Source: Pelolinea submarina (GTDB lineage Bacteria > Chloroflexota > Anaerolineae > Anaerolineales > Anaerolineaceae). Taken from it: DNA of 64,000 nucleotides. The position numbers were made by a program, and so were the translations under genes. A model generated the notes under the pieces. It searched no databases. It was given only the letters and a program-made list of their open reading frames with translations, and was not told where the DNA came from. The stretch lies in contig NZ_AP018437.1 in the NCBI RefSeq assembly GCF_003966975.1, forward strand, positions 2,232,001 through 2,296,000, given 5' to 3'. Of the stretch, positions 57,976 through 64,000 are shown piece by piece (position 1 is the stretch's first letter; every line of letters begins with the position of its first letter).

Positions 57976-59829
57976 GTGAAACCAAGTGGACAAACGAATT
58001 TTGTCTATTTTCTAATTCTCATCGCTTTGGTTGCGATGATTTTTATGAATATTAACCAGGATAGCAGCCAGACGGTCATTTCTATCAACGAATTGGCATC
58101 CCAGATCACCAGCGGGAATGTTTCCAAGATTGTCGAAGATGAAAATAGCCTGGTTGTAACCCTGAAAGACGGCTCAGAAAATATTGCCATCAAGGAATCC
58201 GGAGCGACGCTGGTTGAACAACTGCTCAATTACGGTGTCACCGCGGATGCCCTGAACCATTCCAATATTTCCATCGAGGTCAAGCAGCCCAGCGAATGGG
58301 GCGCGATAATTTCCTTCCTGGGATATATTTTGCCCTTCATTTTGGTGGGAGCGGCTTTCTTCTTTATCTTCCGCCAGGCACAGGGCAGCAACAACGCCGC
58401 CATTTCCTTTGGGAAATCACGCGCACGCATGTTCTCCGGTGATCAGCCCAAAGTTACTTTTTCTGATGTAGCCGGTGTGGACGAAGCCAAGGAAGAATTA
58501 CAGGAAGTGGTTGAATTCCTGCGTGAACCGCAGAAGTTCATCTCTCTCGGCGCGCGCATCCCCAAAGGTGTCTTGCTGGTTGGCCCTCCCGGAGGCGGTA
58601 AAACCTTGCTGGCCAAGGCCGTGTCCGGTGAAGCCGGTGTGCCTTTCTTCTCGATTTCCGGTTCGGAATTCGTGGAAATGTTTGTGGGCGTCGGTGCCAG
58701 CCGCGTGCGCGACCTGTTCGATCAGGCTAAGAAGCACTCCCCCTGCATCATCTTCATCGATGAAATTGATGCCGTCGGCCGCCATCGTGGCGCCGGTTTG
58801 GGCGGCTCGCACGACGAACGCGAACAAACCCTCAACCAGATGCTGGTCGAGATGGACGGTTTTGACACCGATACCAACGTGATTATCATGGCCGCTACCA
58901 ACCGCCCTGACATCCTCGACCCCGCTTTACTGCGCCCCGGCCGTTTCGACCGCCGCGTGGTGCTGGATCGCCCGGATATGCGCGGCCGCCAGGCCATTCT
59001 GAATGTTCACATCAAAGGCAAACCGCTGGCTCCGGAAGTTGACCTGACGGTTTTAGCGAAATCCACACCCGGTTTTGTCGGCGCGGATTTGGAAAACCTG
59101 GTGAACGAAGCCGCAATTTTAGCTGCCCGCCGCAATAAAAAGCAGATAGGTCAGTCTGAATTCGAAGAAGCCATTGAACGCGTCATTGCCGGCCCGGAAC
59201 GCAAGAGCCGTCTGATCAACGAAGATGAGAAACGCATCATCGCCTATCACGAAGCCGGGCACGCCATTGTCATCGCTGCCCTGCCGGAAGCCGATATGGT
59301 ACAGAAAATCTCCATCATTTCGCGCGGTATGGCCGCCGGTTACACCATTTCACTGCCGGAAGACGACCGCACGTTGATGTCCAAAAACAAAATGATGGCT
59401 GAAATGATCGGCCTGCTGGGCGGTCGTGCCTCTGAGGAAATTGTCTTCAATGACATCACCTCCGGTGCTTCCAATGACATTGAAAATGTCACCAAGCTGG
59501 CGCGCAAGATGGTTACCCGTCTGGGTATGAGCCCGGAACTCGGCCCCATGGTTTATGGCCAAAAAGACGAACTGGTCTTCCTCGGACGCGAAATCAGCGA
59601 ACAGCGCGATTATTCTGAAGCTGTGGCTGAGACAATCGACAGTGAAGTTCAGAAATTAGTCACCAGTGCCTATAAGAGCGCCAAGGAAATCCTCACCAAG
59701 TACCGCAGCAAATTGGATGAGGTTGCCAACCGTCTGTTGGAAGTAGAAACCCTTTCAAAAGATGAGTTCGACAAGATCTTCCCCGCGCCCATCAAGAAAA
59801 ATCAGGGCATTCCGAAGATGGCCAACTAA
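57976..59829 (+). CDS. ftsH: ATP-dependent zinc metalloprotease FtsH
   Basis: A 617-residue membrane AAA protease. Two membrane helices (about residues 10-27 and 110-130) flank an extracytoplasmic domain. The AAA domain has Walker A GPPGGGKT from 203, Walker [13 protein letters not shown], and the second-region-of-homology motif around [18 protein letters not shown]. The zinc site is HEAGH at 425-429. The start is a GTG with GGAGG five bases upstream. Reading from an upstream TTG would place the ribosome site inside the gene. TATAAT lies at 57935. Confidence 0.96.
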   Translation: MKPSGQTNFVYFLILIALVAMIFMNINQDSSQTVISINELASQITSGNVSKIVEDENSLVVTLKDGSENIAIKESGATLVEQLLNYGVTADALNHSNISIEVKQPSEWGAIISFLGYILPFILVGAAFFFIFRQAQGSNNAAISFGKSRARMFSGDQPKVTFSDVAGVDEAKEELQEVVEFLREPQKFISLGARIPKGVLLVGPPGGGKTLLAKAVSGEAGVPFFSISGSEFVEMFVGVGASRVRDLFDQAKKHSPCIIFIDEIDAVGRHRGAGLGGSHDEREQTLNQMLVEMDGFDTDTNVIIMAATNRPDILDPALLRPGRFDRRVVLDRPDMRGRQAILNVHIKGKPLAPEVDLTVLAKSTPGFVGADLENLVNEAAILAARRNKKQIGQSEFEEAIERVIAGPERKSRLINEDEKRIIAYHEAGHAIVIAALPEADMVQKISIISRGMAAGYTISLPEDDRTLMSKNKMMAEMIGLLGGRASEEIVFNDITSGASNDIENVTKLARKMVTRLGMSPELGPMVYGQKDELVFLGREISEQRDYSEAVAETIDSEVQKLVTSAYKSAKEILTKYRSKLDEVANRLLEVETLSKDEFDKIFPAPIKKNQGIPKMAN

Positions 59830-59836
59830 GAAACTT

Positions 59837-59867
59837 AAAAAGACCCGCTCTAGCAAGCGGGTCTTTT
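59837..59867. terminator. Bidirectional terminator after ftsH
   Basis: AAAAGACCCGCT-CTAGCA-AGCGGGTCTTTT lies between the convergent ftsH and PIG-L genes. Confidence 0.92.
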
Positions 59868-59891
59868 CTTACTCACTTCAGGCTATTTCGG

Positions 59892-60656
59892 TTATTCCAG
59901 CATCCAGACTTTCTCGCCGCCCATATCCTCGCGCCCGCTCATGTGCAGTGCCTGCCGTTGCATCCAATCGCGCATGTTTTCCTCGTTTTCGAACAGCGAA
60001 TCGATCTGCGATTGGTAGAAATGCAGCGCCTCAATCTTGCGATCCAGCATTTCCAGGGGAAATAGCTCGATACTGCTCCGCATGTTTTTCACGGTATTCA
60101 TCCGGGCGGAAAGATAATCCTCCCGCAGGGCATAGGGCAAATCTTCATAAAATTTGACAGTGTAAGCTGCCTCATGCAGCAATACACCCATATCAAAAGC
60201 CAGTATGTGATCGATATGTCCGCCAATACCCAAAGGGACATATATCTCGAACTTTTCTTTGGTAAACATACCGGCTAGTTTGGAAAAATACGCACTCACC
60301 AAAGCATTGTCCTCGGGATTGCGATCTCCCTGGATATCTTCCATGTGGGTATAAAGCCAGTCGCCTTGCACGCTTTGCCGGTAGATCAGATCGCGCGCGT
60401 CACCGATAATCTGCTGGGCGCCGATGACTTCCAACGCCTGGCGGTCTTCCTGCAAACGCAGTCCGGTGATGTCCTCCGGGTCGCCCCAGCCTTCATGCAG
60501 GCGCTGTGCCGCCGGCGAGAGCGGCCCGTGGTAGGGTGCGCAAAACAGGTTATAAACCACTACGTTCCTGCCAATATGGGCCATTTCCGCCATCGTACCC
60601 CCCAGCGAAAGCACTGCGTCATCTAAATGTGGTGAGAGAACCAATATCGTTTTCAT
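59892..60656 (-). CDS. PIG-L family deacetylase 2
   Basis: A 254-residue PIG-L/LmbE-type zinc hydrolase, with SPHLDDAVLSLGG at the N-terminus and GGHIDHILAFD as the later metal motif. It is longer than, and only distantly similar to, the one at 27582. I prefer the ATG at 60656 because AGGAGA is then six bases upstream. The ATG at 60662 sits directly on it. Substrate unknown. Confidence 0.87.
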   Translation of the reverse strand: MKTILVLSPHLDDAVLSLGGTMAEMAHIGRNVVVYNLFCAPYHGPLSPAAQRLHEGWGDPEDITGLRLQEDRQALEVIGAQQIIGDARDLIYRQSVQGDWLYTHMEDIQGDRNPEDNALVSAYFSKLAGMFTKEKFEIYVPLGIGGHIDHILAFDMGVLLHEAAYTVKFYEDLPYALREDYLSARMNTVKNMRSSIELFPLEMLDRKIEALHFYQSQIDSLFENEENMRDWMQRQALHMSGREDMGGEKVWMLE

Positions 60657-60662
60657 ATCCAT

Positions 60663-60954
60663 TCTCCTGAACCCCTATTATATATAAATTTCCATTTCTG
60701 ATATATTGTGCAGCGGGATGTGAAAACCACCTAATTCACAGTTAGTATTAACCTGACGAGAAAAGCGAGGATCGCGGAACATTCCCCTCAGGGAAAGGTC
60801 CTCGGCCTAAATAACATAAACAGAGCGTAATTCTTTATATGCCAATTCTCAGACGTTTCACAATATCTGTGTTTATTAAACTTATAAGGTTTTTCTTTTT
60901 ATCTGTGTTAATCTGTGGTTATCTGTAGTTATTAAAACGGGTAAAATCTATTCC
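60663..60954. other. Intergenic stretch with three tandem 10-bp repeats
   Basis: About 290 bases with no gene. GCGAGGATC and GTCCTCGGC form a loose inverted repeat near 60767-60807. At 60901-60930 three adjacent 10-mers read ATCTGTGTTA, ATCTGTGGTT and ATCTGTAGTT. The first 18 bases match the ATCTGTG element near tRNA-His. Confidence 0.7.
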
Positions 60955-61791
60955 ATGACAATGACACCTAACCTCGACCCCACCACAATCAAATTGCTGG
61001 CCTTCGATATTGACGGCACCCTGGTCGGCGCAGACCACAAGATATCCCCTTTCACCAAGACCATCCTCACCCGCCTGCGTGCCAAAGGCATTCTTACCAC
61101 CCTGGCCACCGGGCGCATCCTGCCGGGTGTCAAAGCTTACGCCGACGAACTTGAGATCGATATCCCGCTGATTATGTCCAACGGCAGCGTTCTGCAGGAC
61201 CGCCACGGCCGCGTCTCCGCCCTGACCTGCCTGCCCCTGGAAGTGGTGCAAGCCGCCATTCGCATCGCCCGCCAGGAAGGGCGTGATCTGGTGTTGTATG
61301 TCAAAGATAAGATGTACATTGAAAAGATGACCGAAAATATCCGCCCTACCTATGGGTCATTATTGAATGATGGACTATACGAAGTCGGCAGTTGGGAAGC
61401 CTTTACGGACCAGTTAGGCAACGCCTCCAAGTGCGTCATTCCCGACCCCTTCGATGAGCAGCACCTGTTCGAAACCGAACCGCTGTTGAAGGAAGCCTTG
61501 GACGGCCGCGCGGTAACCCTGCGCACCAGCCCGGTCCTGCTGGAAGTGCAGCCCAAACACGTCACCAAAGCCAAAGGCCTGTCACAGTTGGCTGAAACGC
61601 TGGGCATTACATTGCGCCAAGTCATTGCCTTTGGGGATTACAACAACGATGTGGAAATGCTGTGCGTTGCCGGGATGGGTGTGGCCGTGGGTGACGCCAC
61701 CCCCGCCTGCCTGGACGCCGCCGACCTGCTGGTCGCCTCCCCCGAAGAAGAAGGCCCGGCGCACTTCCTGGAAGAATTCCTGCTAATTTAA
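60955..61791 (+). CDS. Cof-type HAD phosphatase
   Basis: A 278-residue HAD-superfamily hydrolase of the Cof/IIB group. Motif I is AFDIDGTLVG, motif II ATGRILPG / MSNGS, motif III the Lys in KAKGLSQLAE and motif IV FGDYNNDVEML. These enzymes dephosphorylate sugar phosphates, FMN or PLP. The substrate is not evident. No good ribosome site precedes the ATG, and a second ATG two codons in is possible. Confidence 0.9.
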   Translation: MTMTPNLDPTTIKLLAFDIDGTLVGADHKISPFTKTILTRLRAKGILTTLATGRILPGVKAYADELEIDIPLIMSNGSVLQDRHGRVSALTCLPLEVVQAAIRIARQEGRDLVLYVKDKMYIEKMTENIRPTYGSLLNDGLYEVGSWEAFTDQLGNASKCVIPDPFDEQHLFETEPLLKEALDGRAVTLRTSPVLLEVQPKHVTKAKGLSQLAETLGITLRQVIAFGDYNNDVEMLCVAGMGVAVGDATPACLDAADLLVASPEEEGPAHFLEEFLLI

Positions 61792-62154
61792 TAATTGCGC
61801 TTTTTAATCACCATCGTGCCCTTCGACACCCCACGCTTAGCTCTGGGCAGGTGCTCAGGGCACATTTTTCAGTTGGCGCATATGGAAATGCGCCCTGCCC
61901 GGTATAAACCGTAGGTTAGTCATTCACCTGTACCCTTTGGGTATGACTGACATTTCATATCATCTAGATGGATATCGCACCCTGATCATGTTCCAATGCG
62001 TATTTAGAAATGCGCCCTACGAAAATACACCCTCCCAATTTCCAAAGACGGGAGCCCGTAAGCTATTTATATTACATTGTTGTAATACGTTATTAATTTA
62101 TATATAATCTCATTTAGTATCACATCCCACCATTTTTTTAATTTAAGGAGAAAT
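61792..62154. other. Intergenic stretch with palindromic and direct repeats, no gene
   Basis: GTGCCCT (61816) and AGGGCAC (61857) bracket a REP-like segment containing CTTCGACA and GGGCAGGTGCTCA. GAAATGCGCCCT occurs twice in direct orientation (61885 and 62007). TACCCTTTGGGTA at 61931 is a perfect palindrome inside a longer hairpin with AGTCA and TGACT. AAGGAG before 62155 serves the next gene. No open frame is convincing. Confidence 0.7.
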
Positions 62155-63831
62155 ATGTCAGCTCCGAATCCATCAACTCCCCATAAGAAATCAAAACCGA
62201 GAGGGTGCCTGATTATCCTGCTTCTGGGTATTGGACTTTTGATCGTGATTCTGATCGCAATGGCCGCCCTGCATCTCTGCCCTCCGCAGGGACCCTGGCC
62301 CATGCCGCCCTGGTGCGGCACAGGCGCTTCCGGGCAGAACATCCAAGGCATGGTCGAAGATTTCTTGACTGACAATGCCAACCTGGGAGAAATTGTGGGG
62401 GCAGCCGTTCCACAAGGCGACCCGACCTATTTCCAGCAGATCCCCACAGCGATACCGGCCGGTCAGGAGGCGCCCTTATCCTTCCAGGTCACCCTGCCGC
62501 TAACCACTTCGGAAGTGGTTCTGGATTACCAGGGACAGACTTATCCCCTGCAAGCGCAGAGCGCTTATTATTACACGCTGGAGGGGTTGACCGCCACCAC
62601 CGGCGATGAACTGGCCTTCACGATCAATAGCGGTGACCTGACCACCGGCGAGATCCGGCAAACCTTCACCGGGGAGCCGCTGCGTGTGGCCGCCAACTGG
62701 ACCACAAGCGGCACCCTTTCACTGCCAGATGTCATGATTGGCCACACCATCATGGACGGGGGTGATTATATCCCCATGATTACCCGCACCGGCTCGATCG
62801 CTTCCACCATGGATACCATGCAAAAAGGCGGCGCGCAGTGGTTTGCCTATGATTACTACTGGGCTTATACCGACCCCTCAGCACCGGAGATCATTGCGGA
62901 GTCAACTGTAGATTCCTCCGCCGCGGACGAAGAAGTTTTGGGAAAAATGATCCAAATGGCACACGAACGCGGCTTGAATTATCTGCTGCTGACAGAATTG
63001 GAATACATTATTACGCCGGAAGAGCGCAAGCAGGCCGGTGCTGACCAATCCATCGATGAGTGGATGGCTTACGACGCGAAAAAGTGGTCAGAAGGTCAGG
63101 CTACGTTGACAGAAATGGGCGATAAGCTGCAGCAAAATCCGGATGATCCCGAAGTACAGGCGTATTGGGACCGCTGGTTCGAGCAGTTCGGTATCTTCAT
63201 GAACCACGCCGCCCAGATAGCAGAAGCGAACAACGTTGAAGCGCTGGCGTTGGGCAAACAGTTGATCGGTGCCATGGTCCCAGAAAATGCTGCCCGCTGG
63301 CAGAAACTGATCACGGACGTGCGCCAGGTTTATCACGGCCAACTGACCCAGGCTCTCTTTACCAATCAATACTCGGACTGGACCCAGATGCCCTGGCTGG
63401 GCGATCTGGACTTCCTGATCATCTATTACTACAGCGGCATCTCCGACGCGGACCATCCCACTTTGGACGAATTGACCGCCAGCTTCGAGGACGATAACCG
63501 CACACAGTTCGATGCCCTGTACGAGAAGTTCGGCAAACCGCTGGTGTTCCTCAATCCGTTCCAGAGCCGTGACCACGCCGCCCAGCAAGCCTGGTTTGAA
63601 CCCATGGCCTCCTGCCCGGCGGACGTCGGACAAGACTGGTTAGCCCAGGCGGATATGTACGAAGCCTTCCTCAGCGCCACCGCGGACGAACCCTGGTTCG
63701 GCGGTATGCTCACCTGGGGCTACTGGATCACGCCCACCTTCCCGGCGGAATATTGCTTCCAGGATTCTTCCACTGTACGCAGTAAACCGGCCGAGCTGGT
63801 CATCCAGCGTTGGTTCGATCTGATGAAATAA
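62155..63831 (+). CDS. Membrane-anchored GH113-like glycosidase-fold protein
   Basis: A 558-residue protein with a basic N-terminus, one membrane anchor (about 20-40) and an extracytoplasmic body. Residues ~85-175 are beta-rich. About 190-558 resembles the TIM barrel of GH113 and related glycosidases: GNYIPM-like GGDYIPMITR, a central WQKLITDVRQVYHG, WLGDLDFLIIYYY, then KPLVFLNPFQSRDHAAQQAW and WFGGMLTWGYW. In GH113 the strand-7 position carries a nucleophile Glu within a TEIGY-like motif. Here it reads LNPFQS, so activity is doubtful or different. Fold assignment is by pattern only. Confidence 0.6.
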   Translation: MSAPNPSTPHKKSKPRGCLIILLLGIGLLIVILIAMAALHLCPPQGPWPMPPWCGTGASGQNIQGMVEDFLTDNANLGEIVGAAVPQGDPTYFQQIPTAIPAGQEAPLSFQVTLPLTTSEVVLDYQGQTYPLQAQSAYYYTLEGLTATTGDELAFTINSGDLTTGEIRQTFTGEPLRVAANWTTSGTLSLPDVMIGHTIMDGGDYIPMITRTGSIASTMDTMQKGGAQWFAYDYYWAYTDPSAPEIIAESTVDSSAADEEVLGKMIQMAHERGLNYLLLTELEYIITPEERKQAGADQSIDEWMAYDAKKWSEGQATLTEMGDKLQQNPDDPEVQAYWDRWFEQFGIFMNHAAQIAEANNVEALALGKQLIGAMVPENAARWQKLITDVRQVYHGQLTQALFTNQYSDWTQMPWLGDLDFLIIYYYSGISDADHPTLDELTASFEDDNRTQFDALYEKFGKPLVFLNPFQSRDHAAQQAWFEPMASCPADVGQDWLAQADMYEAFLSATADEPWFGGMLTWGYWITPTFPAEYCFQDSSTVRSKPAELVIQRWFDLMK

Positions 63832-63854
63832 ACAAAGCTTAGGGAAATATACAA

Positions 63855-63880
63855 GGGAGCGTGAAATTCTCGCGCTCCCT
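63855..63880 (+). terminator. Hairpin after the GH113-like gene
   Basis: GGGAGCG and CGCTCCC pair across 11-12 bases, 24 bases after the stop. The T-run is weak, so termination may be partial. Confidence 0.6.
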
Positions 63881-63920
63881 CATTAGTCTAATACTCAGGA
63901 TCTCTTAATATTCAAACTCG

Positions 63921-63984
63921 AAGCCCACTTCAGGAGAAGTGGGCGGAGATGCTTACCAATGGATTGCCTCAGGTAATCCATTGG
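63921..63984. repeat. Two perfect hairpins at the window edge
   Basis: GCCCACTTC-AGGA-GAAGTGGGC is followed 12 bases later by CCAATGGATT and AATCCATTGG around about nine bases. Neither has a T-run. They could be part of an element that continues past the window. Confidence 0.5.
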
Positions 63985-64000
63985 CAAGTACACCGTCTTT

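Noticed and set aside
60901..60930. CRISPR-like short repeats
   Set aside because: Three adjacent 10-mers with no spacers and no cas genes.

Overview
The window looks like a piece of an anaerobic member of the Chloroflexota, most likely class Anaerolineae. This is an inference from gene content, not from a marker-gene match. Supporting content is a HydABC-type hydrogenase locus carrying NiFe subunits, a SufU-type SUF operon, a stand-alone phosphoglucose isomerase of the transaldolase-fusion type, a very small Flp-like pilin and several near-leaderless genes. I see no rRNA, CRISPR array, insertion sequence or phage gene, and only one tRNA.

Region 1 (1-8161): the end of a sugar ABC importer (permease cut by the window edge, lipoprotein binding protein) beside a LacI-type repressor with a triple 12-bp repeat upstream. 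A membrane PAS-GGDEF diguanylate cyclase and a small YwbE-like protein follow. Next is a repeat-rich stretch around tRNA-His, an RNHCP zinc-finger gene with an in-frame stop at codon 3, and hisS on the same strand as its cognate tRNA.

Region 2 (8237-26700) is the centrepiece, about 18 kb of co-directional hydrogenase genes. It opens with a set normally seen beside electron-bifurcating [FeFe] HydABC operons: two DRTGG proteins, a CBS-HATPase, a PHP protein and a small HATPase. Two successive NuoE/NuoF-type modules come next, then a NuoG-like subunit with no H-cluster signature, then small and large NiFe-hydrogenase subunits of the HoxYH/HydSL kind. A terminator separates these from the protease gene and hypABFCDE. 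The second NuoF-like protein has Ser where the first has Cys in its N-terminal domain and lacks the C-terminal ferredoxin domain. The locus is a candidate [NiFe] electron-bifurcating or multi-acceptor hydrogenase.

Region 3 (26774-36007): a methyltransferase and a PIG-L deacetylase, then sufCBD-X-SU reading leftwards. These diverge from a SufR-like Fe-S regulator gene (with a DUF59 gene and lplA) across a symmetric operator that carries both -35 boxes.

Region 4 (36117-53843) is mostly housekeeping: a CNNM/HlyC-type CBS protein, an alpha-oxoamine synthase, a ROK fructokinase, tkt-rpiB-pgi, copZ-copA, folate genes (pteridine-reductase-like SDR, folB, folK, folE), type 2 IPP isomerase, an acyl carrier protein, sucCD, and an SPFH protein ending in a helix-turn-helix. 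Region 5 (53873-64000) holds the SPFH partner gene, a pilin-like gene, comF, hpf, efp (Arg at the loop tip), a hydrolase, ftsH, a second PIG-L protein, a Cof-type phosphatase and a secreted GH113-like protein, with hairpin-rich spacers between them.
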